Assembly (NCBI GenBank): GCA_900660155.1
Contig: CABFPE010000133.1
Coordinates: forward strand, 142,411-191,585
Origin: Hofstenia miamia
Lineage: Eukaryota; Xenacoelomorpha; Acoela; Hofsteniidae
Direction of reading: 5' to 3'
Length of the DNA stretch: 49,175 bases
The notes under the pieces are model-generated. The model saw only the letters and a program-made list of their open reading frames with translations, was not told the DNA's origin and did no database searches. The position numbers were made by a program, and so were the translations under genes. This document shows, in pieces, positions 1 to 11,071 of the stretch (position 1 is the first letter of the stretch; each line of letters starts with the position of its first letter).

Positions 1-20
1 ATATATATATATATATATAT
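1..20. repeat. (AT)n simple repeat at the window edge
   Basis: Uninterrupted AT dinucleotide run at the left edge, followed by a short degenerate stretch to about 27. It may continue outside the window. Confidence 0.95.
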
Positions 21-27
21 ACATATA

Positions 28-76
28 CGTGCGCTTTGTAACATAGTAATTGGGTCTTCGAATTACAAAGCGCACG
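28..76. repeat. Inverted 14-mer with a third copy at 222-235
   Basis: The word CGTGCGCTTTGTAA at 28-41 is perfectly inverted at 63-76, leaving a 21-nt loop, and recurs in direct orientation at 222-235. It is far more GC-rich than its surroundings. It lies about 330-540 bp upstream of the F-box gene start, so it could be a regulatory or hairpin element, or the end of a small mobile element. Function is not known. Confidence 0.8.
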
Positions 77-241
77 CAGCTATTATTCTGCGAGAAATAA
101 ATATTTTTGAATGATTTACATATGAATACTTAAACAGATTATATTAAGCATATTTTCATTAATTTCACAAATTTTTTTCATGTATTTCAAAAAATTGGGT
201 TTTTGCTGTTTTTCATTTATACGTGCGCTTTGTAATTTTTT

Positions 242-476
242 TTAATATCTCTGCGAATATTGATCGTATCGTCTTTGCACCTAGTGCATTCGATTGCAAA
301 TTAAAAATTACATCTAGATAAGTTCTTTAAAGTAGTCTCAGACATGGCCTACTATATTTCCGTTAATGATTTTTTATCAGTTAACTCAACCTTTTGTAAG
401 TAAAATTTTAGAAAACAATCGTTAATATCTCTGCGAATATTGATCGTATGGACTTCGCACCGAGTGCATTCGATTG
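242..476. repeat. 55-bp direct repeat pair (242-296 and 422-476) upstream of the F-box gene
   Basis: Two copies begin TTAATATCTCTGCGAATATT and end GCATTCGATTG. They differ at about four of 55 positions and start exactly 180 bp apart. The second copy ends 88 bp before the ATG at 565. The position suggests a promoter or 5' UTR element, but a relic of a small dispersed repeat is equally possible. Confidence 0.75.
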
Positions 477-564
477 ATGTGTATTACATTATCATTTATA
501 TTTTGTTTATAGAGCATCTTCACTCTTCTTAATTGCTCACGATATATTCTAATTTAAGGTCTAT

Positions 565-3500
565 ATGTCTGCCGGTCATTCAACGTATCGAGTGCCAGAA
601 CCATCAATTTCAAATGCCAATGATTACATAAATCATATTCGTAAAAATGTTGATCCTGCAGTTCTACAATTTTGGGGACTAAAATCGACTGATATATCAT
701 CCAATGTTTTTAAAGATTTAAAATCTAATGATGCTTGTCAAATGGGTTTTAAGCCGACATTCACTCAGCATTGCAATGAATTTGTGTCGGAACCAAGTCC
801 AATAACAAACCCTAAAAAATATAGTTTGGAGAAGCAAAACCACGATAATAGCATTAAACTACCACACAATTCAAAACCATTCATCAGCAAAGTGAAAATC
901 CCCACTGCCATGGGCGACTCTATACAGAACTCCTCATATATTGAAAAACTTAGTGTTGCAAATGTTGTTGACTTGCCTCATCAATCTTCAAAGATTTGCA
1001 ATGTCAGTTTTAAAAAACCTAAAACACCATTAAACTCACATCGTTCCAATATATCTAAAGAGAACAAGTTCTCAGAACAGAGTATTCAGTTTCCATTATC
1101 TCAAAAGACACTGGAATTATGCCAAAGTGATTCATACCTAAATGAATTATTTACCAGTAAGTATGTAAACAGTGAAATCTTCTCTGAAGTAAGCCGTAGC
1201 AATCGCCGCCTCGAATATTCCAAGCACGCTGCAGAATTATTCAAAAATCAATCACATCCGTTAAGCTCTAGAAATAGAGACAATTCTGTTTCTAACTTGA
1301 AATCAAATTTTGTCGAAGATAAATCATATGCGGATCATATTAGGTCTATAGATAGGATTACGCATACCCATCCAGTTGAATTTCCTAATTGTGATTTACC
1401 AACTCAATCAAATGATATTGACGTTGATGATATTTCTAGTGTTCATTCACTGGATAGTGAATTTTTCGATGGGTTTTCAATGATAAAGTCTGATAGAATT
1501 AATAAATCGCCATTACTCCCAAGGAAAATGCAAATGACAAAATATTCATCCAATAATAAATGTGATAATGAGCAACTGTGTGATGAATTCTTTAATGACA
1601 ATATAGTTAAGCCTAGTAATTCTCGTATAATTAAGTCAAAATCGATTTCTGAAAAGCCATCTATTTTGTCAGATTCTTCAAGTTCATCTTTTAAAGAAAA
1701 ACTTTTCACTAAAAAAAAATCGATTATCAAATCCAAGCGCAATCGTAATAAAGTAGTTAATCAATGTTTGTTACCAGAATCCGATGACGATGTTGCTGAA
1801 GAGCTTGGCTTGAAAACTCATCGAACTGACAATAAGCTTCCCGTTCGTCGAAAAAAACAAATTCACAATCGTAAAAAGAATGAAAATAAGAAAAATTTAA
1901 ATACTGCTTTAAATATTTCCGATGAGGAAAATAGTTTCTGGAATATGTCAACTGAACGGTGGATGAAACTTTCACCCTATGAGAAATATTTAGCTTATCA
2001 AAATGTTAGTGAGGGCGGGAGTAGGTTATCTGGTAAGAGCCCAAAGCGTATTGAAAGTCCAGAATTGACCAATTCTGAAAATGTGAAAGAGACATACGAA
2101 AAACTTGCTTTAAATTTTGAAGAAATGAACAAGCAAAATATGAAATCTTCTATCGATAAGGATAGAACTAAATTTAGGGAACATACGAAGCATTCTTTAT
2201 CATTTCTAGATATTCTTAATGATATGGAATCGCATAACACTGAGGTAGCATTATCTTCTAATGAAAGCAAGAAGGACCATTTCGAAAACAGAAGTTCTGA
2301 AGCCACAAAGGTTAAGTCAATGACGAAATCGGAAGACATTATTAAACACAACACTGTTGAAAACAAACCTGACATTCCAAAGTTGGATCTTAAGTTTGAT
2401 ACTCCAAGAGAAAGGACGTTTTTTGATAAATATTTATTAAGCTTACAAGAAAGAATGATTAAAAGTGCGTTTAGTGAAGTTGGAACAACTAGACGAGTAG
2501 CTGGAGATGAAACTAGTCGAGAGTTAAGTGGTGAGATTTTGTCCAGTAGGAATACGATTTCTGCAGCTGAAAGGTGGAATTTTCTCCCCGAAGAGTTGTG
2601 GCTGCTTATTTTCTCGTTTTTGAATAATTTTGAAAAAACTGTTGTGGCCAAGGTTTCGTCTAATTTTTACAGAATAGCAATGGATGATACTCTTTGGTCA
2701 AATATTGTAGTACAAGGTAAAAACATCAATTGTGTTACTTTAGCTTCCATTGCAAATCATTGTCCATGTAGTCTTTCTTTTATTCGATGTTTCTCAAACG
2801 AACTAACAGAAGAAGACCTAAGAAATCTTTTTCGCCTTTGCTGTAAGCGCCTAACTACACTAAATATTATTGGTTGTAATGCAGGTGCGTTTTGTGGAAA
2901 TAAAGTTCTTATTCATGCTGGGTCCCGTTGCCACTCACTTCAACATGTAGATTTCAGTTGGTCAAATGTTAACAGTTTTACATTAAGTGCCTTTTGCCAA
3001 GAATTGACTTCTTCGCTGCGTATTGTCGCTCTGAATGGCTGTAATGAACTTACCGATGATGCTCTTATATGCTTGCTATCTGCCCATGGGTCTACTTTAA
3101 TTGAACTGTTACTATATGGGTGCTTTCGTCTGTCGCGAGAAAGCTTGTCTCTAATCGGAGTACAATGTAATTTCCTTACAACTCTGCATCTTGGTAACTG
3201 CCATAATGTGAATGATGAAGTTGTGGCATCGTTTGCACATTTCCTACAGTCACTGGAGAATTTAGATTTACGGTGCTGTAAGTTCATCACTGACAACACT
3301 GTTCGATGTATCGCTCATAATTGTAAGAATATAAAAATCCTAATCTTGTCCCATTGTCTGAATATTTCTAACATTTCTTTGCATGAGTTGGCAACATACT
3401 CTAAACACATTACAGTATTGGAAGTTGATGGTTGCAATCGAATTTCAAATCCGGGAGTTATCTCATTACTCAATACTTTGGGTTCTGAAGTGGACACTTT

Positions 3501-3732
3501 AAGTTTATGTTCAACTAATATCGATAACACTGCTCTTTCCGAAATGGGTCGAAATTGCAAAAAACTAAGAACTCTTAAACTATCATTCTGTGTTAAAATC
3601 GAAGAGATAGCCGTTGTAGAACTTGTGCAGCAATGTTTGACACTGCGAGTTTTGCATCTGTACGGTTGTGATCACGTTTATTCAAAGCACAACATTGTTC
3701 GAACTAATCCACAATTAGAGGTTTTCCTGTGA
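565..3732 (+). CDS. F-box and leucine-rich-repeat protein, intronless
   Basis: This encodes 1055 aa in one uninterrupted frame from ATG at 565. Residues 1 to about 660 are low in hydrophobics and rich in Ser, Asn and Lys, with no domain I recognise, and are probably disordered. An F-box follows at about 668-715 (FLPEELWLLIFSFL ... DDTLWSNI). From about 716 to the end are leucine-rich repeats of the cysteine-containing type, with repeated 'L..L.L..C..I.D' units such as LENLDLRCCKFITD. In this architecture the F-box normally binds SKP1 in an SCF ubiquitin ligase and the LRR solenoid recruits substrate (family knowledge). Which FBXL orthologue it is cannot be settled, and the long N-terminal tail is unusual. 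It is the only gene here without introns. No perfect AATAAA lies close after the stop. Confidence 0.88.
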   Translation: MSAGHSTYRVPEPSISNANDYINHIRKNVDPAVLQFWGLKSTDISSNVFKDLKSNDACQMGFKPTFTQHCNEFVSEPSPITNPKKYSLEKQNHDNSIKLPHNSKPFISKVKIPTAMGDSIQNSSYIEKLSVANVVDLPHQSSKICNVSFKKPKTPLNSHRSNISKENKFSEQSIQFPLSQKTLELCQSDSYLNELFTSKYVNSEIFSEVSRSNRRLEYSKHAAELFKNQSHPLSSRNRDNSVSNLKSNFVEDKSYADHIRSIDRITHTHPVEFPNCDLPTQSNDIDVDDISSVHSLDSEFFDGFSMIKSDRINKSPLLPRKMQMTKYSSNNKCDNEQLCDEFFNDNIVKPSNSRIIKSKSISEKPSILSDSSSSSFKEKLFTKKKSIIKSKRNRNKVVNQCLLPESDDDVAEELGLKTHRTDNKLPVRRKKQIHNRKKNENKKNLNTALNISDEENSFWNMSTERWMKLSPYEKYLAYQNVSEGGSRLSGKSPKRIESPELTNSENVKETYEKLALNFEEMNKQNMKSSIDKDRTKFREHTKHSLSFLDILNDMESHNTEVALSSNESKKDHFENRSSEATKVKSMTKSEDIIKHNTVENKPDIPKLDLKFDTPRERTFFDKYLLSLQERMIKSAFSEVGTTRRVAGDETSRELSGEILSSRNTISAAERWNFLPEELWLLIFSFLNNFEKTVVAKVSSNFYRIAMDDTLWSNIVVQGKNINCVTLASIANHCPCSLSFIRCFSNELTEEDLRNLFRLCCKRLTTLNIIGCNAGAFCGNKVLIHAGSRCHSLQHVDFSWSNVNSFTLSAFCQELTSSLRIVALNGCNELTDDALICLLSAHGSTLIELLLYGCFRLSRESLSLIGVQCNFLTTLHLGNCHNVNDEVVASFAHFLQSLENLDLRCCKFITDNTVRCIAHNCKNIKILILSHCLNISNISLHELATYSKHITVLEVDGCNRISNPGVISLLNTLGSEVDTLSLCSTNIDNTALSEMGRNCKKLRTLKLSFCVKIEEIAVVELVQQCLTLRVLHLYGCDHVYSKHNIVRTNPQLEVFL

Positions 3733-5201
3733 TTTACAAATGTTAATACATTATTTTTTGTAAAATACTTTTGTAAATAAGCATTGTAAATTTTGAATGT
3801 AAATGTTTTCATTTGTAATTTAAGTAATTATAATTTCTATGTTATTTCCCATTTCTTAAATTGTCGAACTTTATTAATTTAGTGTATATATATCTAGCAG
3901 CGATATCCTCTGATTTTAAGCTGTCCTGCATTTCCAACCTAAATACTATAAGTGTTTCAATTAGACTTATTGAAATTGATTTTAATGGGTTTCAAAATTG
4001 CGCGTTGATCTCAGTTTGTCTTCTAAGTTCATTTGCCGATATACAATAACTCCAAATAAGGAGAGCCTTTTTATTTTGATTGTATTAACTTGTATGTTGT
4101 AATATAAATTAAAATTTCGATTCATACTTTGCTGTTGCTTATAAATGTAAGTAATATTTACAATGTTTGCGTCTAAATATTTAACCATAATATAGCATTA
4201 ACGCGAAGCAAGTTTCAATTTGTTGAGTACATAGAACGTGTATAGAGGCAATATCACTTGCAATCGCACATAATCGGATCATAGTTTATTATGATGAAAT
4301 CATAAGTCGTTGAGTAATAATGGTAGATGTTCCTATTGAACATATTTTCCGAAATGATATGATGTTACAAGGAATGCGTTTATAAGTTTCAGTAGTTCTT
4401 ATATTGTAAAACAGTTCGTCAGAAAGGCGATTCACATCACATTATATTTGTTTCTTAATTACCTTATCGGTTACCTTATAATATGTATCGTAGTGTTTAA
4501 AGCATCGTGATTTAAACAGAAATTTTTTAATTGATCTGTGTACGCTTCAGTGTGTTATTTAAACAAGAAGCACATAGGAAGTTTAGTTAAAATTTCGCCT
4601 CCCAATGCGCTTAATGTGTTGTTAGTCGTAAATTGAAATGGGAGGGTAGCATATTAGATATGCATAGATTTTTTAATTTATATCGGTTGTGTTGGTTTTT
4701 TTCCACTTTATTCCATTATCTTTTCGCATTGGATTTCTCTTAACCATTAGGTCATTTACACCGGGCTCTACGCTGGATCTACTCTTCTAATAAACCTTTC
4801 CTTCATTTCCTTTTAAAAGCCAGACTTTTCCCTATTTCGCGGTATCTCAAATTCCTTGTCGTGATCTTTCTCAATAAACTGCTACTCGGATTTTATGATT
4901 TCGATGAATTAGATTTCCTAAAATTCTTTCCCGCTATCAGTAGCTCATAATCCTCATCTAAAGTTCGTTTTCTTTTACCACGCATTCACAAGGCTACCTG
5001 CACCAATAATTTTCTTATCGTGTAATTCAATCAACCTAATTTCATAATTTCTAATCTTGAAATCGATTTGTGGTCGACTGCTAGTCTTTTCAAAAAACCT
5101 ATCCTCCTGTTTTTTCTCTCTGCTTTCTCTGAATTCGGCTTTTTATCTAAATGCAACTCATTTCCTTTCTGCAATTGCTCCTCTTGTCATCTTCGCATCT
5201 A
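3733..5201. other. Intergenic; possible degenerate coding remnant on the minus strand at 4900-5165
   Basis: No intact gene is seen. Reading the minus strand from about 5165 down to 4975 gives a charged, helix-like peptide (fragment IDFKIRNYEIRLIELHD) if a single frameshift in a run of A residues is allowed. It ends near LVNAW followed by a stop. The charge pattern resembles the C-terminal helices of transposon-linked DNA-binding proteins, but I cannot assign a family. Confidence 0.3.
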
Positions 5202-6831
5202 CACTAGGGGAAAAAATACTTGAAACGATACATTACTTTTGGAAATTGATTACTCACTAGACATATGAAGCCTACAGGCATGTTTGTTTTATGTATATAT
5301 ATGCTCTAATATCTGAGTAATGAATGACCAAAAAATTAACTTCATATTGATATCATATGCATTTGTATATACATTAATATATTTTTTTCTATTTTAGAAA
5401 TGATTACTTGAATACATGTAAAATGCAGATGTATGTATTAGTATTATGTAAACAAAATGGAGAGACTATAAATTGATAAAAATCTATTTATGTGAATTAT
5501 ACTTTTACGAAATACTTATATTTAAACATATACTAAATTTATGTGAATCATATGCGCTCATAAAATCAAGCTATACCTGGTCAAGATACAAGTATTGAAA
5601 AAAGAACTGAAATATCGGTTTCATTGCGTGAAAGAAGATATTCAATGCGGGAAATTGCAAAAAGAACAGGAACAAGCAAAGCAACAGTATGTAGAATCAA
5701 CAGAAGGCTTCAAAATGATAAGGGACTAGAAACACGGAGAGTTAACTCTGGCCGCCATAGAGCCACAACTTTGCGTGAGGACCGCTTAATGATCAGCCAT
5801 TTACGAAAGAACCTCAATCAAAGGCAAGCAACATTCGAGCTTAGTTCAAGATCTATTGTACCCAGGAGAGTGCCCACCTTGAATGCAAGAATGAAAGCAG
5901 CAAGATTTCGATTTGCAAAAGCGCATGAAGGATGGAGTGTAAATGACTGGAAATAGGTATGTATGTGATTTTTATTGTTTATTTTATCTTAAGCAAGGTT
6001 GTATAAACCCCTCAGTTTTATTTAAGTTTAAATATAGGCTTAAACATATTGTAGCTTAATCCAGAACATTTTCCATTATTTTCCTAGGTTGCATTCACGG
6101 ATGAATCTATCTTTGAATGCCGTAATTCTTCATCACGACGACAATGGACAGTGCCTGGACATCCTGTTCCTGTTTCTCCAACAGTAAGGCATCCAGCCAA
6201 AGTAATGGTGTGGGGCTGTATTAGTCACAAAGGCGCTCGAAAGCTTCACATCTGTGAGGGTTACATGAACACTGAACAATATTTGTCAGTAATCAACAAT
6301 ACATATATCCACAGATGGCAGAACGGTTTGAAATGGACCAAGGTCTACTCATGCATGACAAGGCACCATGCCATATGGCAAAACGATGCTCTGATCGCCT
6401 CAAGGAGCTTAATATTCGAGTGTTAGATTGGCCGGAAATTCCCCGGATCTTAATCACATCGAAAACATTTGGGGGATTATTAAGGCAAAGATAAGACGCA
6501 TTACAATCACCAATCGACTGCAGATGATCACAGAGCTGTTGCAGATATGGAATAGCGACGAAGATGTGCATAGCACAATCAAAGCAGTAATTGAATCCAT
6601 GCCAAACAGAATTATGGCAGTCATTGCGGCAAAGGGTGGAAATACCAAATATTGATTTACACTTTGTTTTTTTAGTGAACAGCATTGTTATCCATTCTAT
6701 CTTTATTATATGTAGGTGTTGTACATACAATATCATTTTTTACTCAGTGATGTCAAATGTTATACAGTTTATGCAATATATATTCTGTTTTCAAATTTTT
6801 TTTAGTTGTTTCAAGTATTTTTCCCCTACTG
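5202..6831 (+). mobile_element. Tc1-like element, copy 1
   Basis: The left terminal inverted repeat CACTAGGGGAAAAAATACTT starts at 5202, directly after a TA. The right one ends CCCCTACTG at 6831, directly before a TA. This fits the Tc1/mariner rule of TA target-site duplication. The 1630-bp body carries a broken transposase (see 5624-6655). It is a paralogue of the element at 8074-9769 but has about 60 bp deleted near 5829. Confidence 0.9.
5624..6655 (+). pseudogene. Broken Tc1 transposase, copy 1, with an intron at 5957-6087
   Basis: It has an N-terminal paired-like helix-turn-helix (RRYSMREIAKRTGTSKATV) and a DDE catalytic domain with FTDES, MHDKAPCH (in another frame) and HIENIWG. These are the three acidic motifs of Tc1 transposases. 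A GTATGT...CCTAG segment of 131 nt separates DWK from VAFTDES and looks like a spliced intron. The codon before the donor is TAG here where copy 2 has CAA. Two further frameshifts, one near 6310 and one near 6430, are also in copy 2. The internal deletion near 5829 removes part of the linker. It cannot encode a working enzyme. Confidence 0.85.
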
Positions 6832-7022
6832 TAATTTTCACTGTTTTTTTCTCTTGTCATTGAAAGACTAGTGATGGTTTTTCGATTGCTCTCATGACAT
6901 TGTTTACAATCAGGTATGTGACGAAGTCTTCGAAATCTCATTGCGAACAACTTAGGTCAATTACGAGATCAACTGTTGTTTGCTTTCGGATAGTAAGCCG
7001 TAAAACCATGTACGCATAGACT
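6832..7022. repeat. 191-bp segment shared with 9770-9960, outside the Tc1 right end
   Basis: By eye it is identical to the right flank of Tc1 copy 2, although it lies beyond the terminal inverted repeat. Identity stops at CGCATAGACT, immediately before the single N at 7023. It is either a duplicated flank or a mis-joined contig end. Confidence 0.9.
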
Positions 7023-7023
7023 N

Positions 7024-8073
7024 TACACTGCATCATCAAAAACAGCATATCACTCAAACTTATCTATAGAAATGAAGCAATCACAACGTTCAATTACTCA
7101 ATAAAATTTTGTTCAAATACTCAACAGTATTATTTATCTACAGCTTACTCAACATAACAGAAGAACATGCAACATACATGGAAACTACGAGCCTGTCCAC
7201 ATCTTTGAACTCAAACCTAAGCCAGCAATAACATTAGAAGAAGGAGAAGACCTCCTCTTATCAGAATCAAACAACTAACGCTCACCTCATTCAAAATAAA
7301 ATACAAACGGTGATGAACAAAACACTTTGCCAGACCATGCGACTAGACTTTTTTATTTGGGCAGCAAATGAAAAATGTCGTATTTAAAAAGTAACTTAGT
7401 AACTAGTATTTTTCAAGATTTCTTAGTGCTTTTAATTCATCCAATAATTAGAGAGTTATTAGAGATATTTGAGGTCTCATCAATAATGATGGCCCCGTAG
7501 AAGAGAATTTGCATGATTTTTTTTTGCGGAAAATATCCACTAAGACAACTTGTTTTGTAAAGTGTCCAGCATTCAAATTCAGAAAGGACAAGAATATGAA
7601 CGTATAGTCGTAAAAGTTAAAACTGCATTATTCAATAATACTGTTTAATAGAAATAGTAATAAATATTTTTGGAATATTTCTATATTTTCTATGAAGCCA
7701 TTTTATGGCTTTGTGTAGTTCACTAAGATATTAAACAGATTGTTATCACACCAGTCTTATTTAGGAAAAATATAATTCAAAATATTTTGTATAGGCCTAT
7801 TTGAATAACTACAATTAAAAAGAATAAATATCCTCATCATCTTCCTCATTAAATCCAACAAAATTTCTATTTATATTACAACTAAACCAAAGTTCCACTA
7901 AACCTGGTAAGAAAACCAAACGATTCAAACCTAAGAAATTTATATGAGCTTTGGTTGAGTCCCCACCCTAGGAAAGCCACAGAAGTTAGGCTCAAAAGAT
8001 TGGCAAAGAATGAGACCTACTCAGCCCAAGTACGTTAAGAGTTTTTTTATTAAATCTACATGTTATACATATA
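7024..8073. other. Intergenic, no recognised gene
   Basis: About 1 kb of AT-rich DNA between the N at 7023 and Tc1 copy 2. A short open stretch at about 7145-7278 (fragment ALT: EPVHIFELKPKPAITLEEGE) looks protein-like and ends at TAA. It has no visible start or family signature and may be a retroelement or transposon remnant. Confidence 0.4.
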
Positions 8074-9769
8074 CACTAGGGGAAAAAATATTTGAAACGA
8101 TACATTATTTTTGGAAATTGATTACTCACTAGACATATAAAGCCTTACAGGCATGTTTGTTTTATGTAATCATATGCTCTAATATCTAAATAATGAATAA
8201 CCAAAAAATTAACTTCATATTGATATCATATGCATTTGTATATACATTAATATAATTTTTTTATATTTTAGAAATGATTACTTGAATACATGTAACCTGC
8301 GGATATATGTAATTATAATTACATTATGTAAATAAAATGGCGAGACTGTAAATTGATAAAAAATGTATTTATGTGAATTATTCTTTTACGAAATACTTTT
8401 ATTTAGACATATACTAAATTTATGTGAATCATATGTGCTTATAAAATCAAGTTATGCCTGGTTAAGATACAAGTATTGAAAAAAGAACTGAAATATCGGT
8501 TTTATTGCGTGAAAGAAGATATTCAATGCGGGAAATTGCAAAAATAACAGGAACAAGCAAGGCAACAGTATGTAGAATCAACAGAAGGCTTCAAAATGAT
8601 GAGGGACTAGAAACACGGAGAGTTAACTCTGGCCGCCATAGAGCCACAACTTTGCGTGAGGACCGCTTAATGATCAGCAATTTACGAAAGAACCCTCAAT
8701 CAACGGCAAGCAACATTCAATTGGAGTTGGAGAGCCGTGGAATTATGGTGACAGTCAGGACTGTGCGCACTAGACTCCATGAGCTTAGTACAAGATCTAT
8801 TGTACCCAGAAGAGTGCCCCCCTTGAATGTAAGAATGAAAGCAGCAAGATTTCGATTTGCAAAAGCGCATGAAGGATGGAGTGTAAATGACTGGAAACAA
8901 GTATGTATGTGATTTTTATTGTTTATTTTATCTTAAGCAAGGTTGTATAAACCCCTCAGTTTTATTTAAGTTTAAATATAGGCTTAAACATATTGTAGCT
9001 TAATCCAGAACATTTTCCATTATTTTCTTAGGTTGCATTCACGGATGAATCTAGCTTTGAATGCCGTAATTCTTCATCACGACAATGGACAGTGCCTGGA
9101 CATCCTGTTCCTGTTTCTCCAACAGTAAGGCATCCAGCCAAAGTAATGGTGTGGGGCTGCATTAGTCACAAAGGCGCTCGAAAGCTTCACATCTGTGAGG
9201 GTTACATGAACACTGAACAATATTTGTCAGTAATCAACAATACATATATCCACAGATGGCAGAACGGTTTGAAATGGACCAAGGTCTACTCATGCATGAC
9301 AAGGCACCATGCCATATGGCAAAACGATGCTCTGATCGCCTCAAGGAGCTTAATATTCGAGTGTTAGATTGGCCGGAAATTCCCCGGATCTTAATCACAT
9401 CGAAAACATTTGGGGGATTATTAAGGCAAAGATAAGACGCATTACAATCACCAATCGACTGCAGATGATCACAGAGCTGTTGCAGATATGGAATAGCGAC
9501 GAAGATGTGCATAGCACAATCAAAGCAGTAATTGAATCCATGCCAAACAGAATTATGGCAGTCATTGCGGCAAAGGGTGGAAATACTAAATATTGATTTA
9601 CACTGTTTTTTAGTGAAAAGCATTGTTATCCATTCTATTTTTATTATATGTAGGTGTTGTACATACAATATCATTTTTTACTCAGTGATGTCAAATGTTA
9701 TACAGTTTATGCAATATATATTCTGTTTTCAAATTTTTTTTAGTTGTTTCAAGTATTTTTCCCCTACTG
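8074..9769 (+). mobile_element. Tc1-like element, copy 2
   Basis: The left inverted repeat CACTAGGGGAAAAAATATTT starts after TA at 8072-8073. The right end CCCCTACTG stops at 9769 before TA. It is 1696 bp long. It is more complete than copy 1 because it keeps the linker between the DNA-binding and catalytic domains. Confidence 0.92.
8505..9596 (+). pseudogene. Tc1 transposase, copy 2, intron at 8901-9031, two frameshifts
   Basis: The frame shown starts at a non-ATG codon within the element. It reads a helix-turn-helix, then a second DNA-binding helical region ending DWKQ at 8900. After a 131-nt intron (GTATGT...TTCTTAG, phase 0) it continues VAFTDESSFE, VMVWGCISHKGAR, MHDKAPCHMAK, LDWP and SPDLNHIENIWG. 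FTDES, HDKAPCH and HIENIW carry the DDE triad. One-base shifts near 9250 and 9373 put these motifs in different frames. Both shifts are shared with copy 1, so the common ancestor or source copy was already defective. Confidence 0.88.
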
Positions 9770-9960
9770 TAATTTTCACTGTTTTTTTCTCTTGTCATTG
9801 AAAGACTAGTGATGGTTTTTCGATTGCTCTCATGACATTGTTTACAATCAGGTATGTGACGAAGTCTTCGAAATCTCATTGCGAACAACTTAGGTCAATT
9901 ACGAGATCAACTGTTGTTTGCTTTCGGATAGTAAGCCGTAAAACCATGTACGCATAGACT
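9770..9960. repeat. Right flank of Tc1 copy 2, repeated at 6832-7022
   Basis: Second copy of the 191-bp segment. Here it runs on without a break into unique sequence (GATTTTAATC...), so this is the more likely original position. Confidence 0.88.
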
Positions 9961-10637
9961 GATTTTAATCAAATCGAGAAATATTTCCTTGGCAAGTGGA
10001 CCAATGAATCAGTCATTTAATAAACATCAAATATTAACCTTAGAAGTTGAGTCCCACGTAGTAAAATGGAATTCTGGGTGTTTTTCTTTATTGTGAGGAT
10101 AAAATGTGTTATGAATGTTCACAAAACTACTAATTTATATTGTGATAGCATCACTGTACAGAACAAGGAAATTGATTCAAGTACATAGATTTCTATATTT
10201 ATTCTCTGTATGTATTCCCTGAAAGCACGAATGTTTCCAAGCTCTATAATTCTAATCATTTTACAAACTTTCAGCCTAGTGGATGTAGAAATTTTAGCCA
10301 TTGAATCAGCATGGAAGATTGCTACACTTTAAATGGCTTGTAAATCAGAAAGGTACTTTGTTGTTAATTGATGCATTTGAATAAATTAGAAACTAGAATA
10401 TATAATTTGATTCAATAATACGACTTTGTTATCATTCAAACAAGTTTCGAAATAACATTAAATATGACCAAGTAGAATTGTTTAACATAAATATATTTCA
10501 ATTGAATTATATTAAAATTAAAATAGGGTCTTTTACAACAGAAAGGTGTATTTCAAAATATGTTTAGTTTTTGCAATATGAGTTCCCATTAACAACCTTT
10601 ATTCGTATCTAAATTTACTTTGTATAAAATGCAAATG
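9961..10637. other. Intergenic, nothing recognised
   Basis: AT-rich DNA with only short chance reading frames on both strands. No repeat ends or RNA gene seen. Confidence 0.6.
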
Positions 10638-11071
10638 CAGTCAACTCGGCTTTACTCGTAAATGTTCTCAAGTCCGTATTTTTCCAGTTCACACCTTTAA
10701 TAAATATTTCATTTTACTCGTAGAAATAACTCGTATTTTTACTTAATCCGTACTGAATTTTCGGTACATTTGTATTAATTTTATAGTAAAACAGTGGGTT
10801 AATCCGTACGCGGGTCCATTTACAAAATAGCTTGAACGCCATTGGTTGGCATGCCTTGTCCAGATATCATTTAGTATCTCATGTAAATGTAATGATTGGA
10901 GTTTAAATTCTCCTATGTACTTGATTGAACTAATAAATTAGCTGTAAATATCGTTAAAATCATTAAAATAAGGATTTTAAAACCACTTTGGAGAGTAACC
11001 TTACTCGTATTTCAATAAATCCGTATAAAAATCGGCATTCCCCGGAGATACGAATTAAGCGGAGTTGACTG
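10638..11071. mobile_element. pogo-like MITE (non-autonomous, 434 bp)
   Basis: The left end CAGTCAACTCGGCTTTACTC matches the reverse complement of the right end (...TTAAGCGGAGTTGACTG) with few mismatches, giving about 23-bp terminal inverted repeats. Subterminal 'ACTCGTA..TTTTTACTTAATCCG' motifs recur inside. There is no coding capacity. TIRs starting CAGT with TA flanks are typical of pogo/Tigger relatives. TA is visible at the right flank only, so the family is inferred. Confidence 0.75.

Noticed and set aside
1998..2651. 217-codon minus-strand frame inside the F-box gene
   Set aside because: It is the antisense shadow of a long coding sequence and has no domain of its own.
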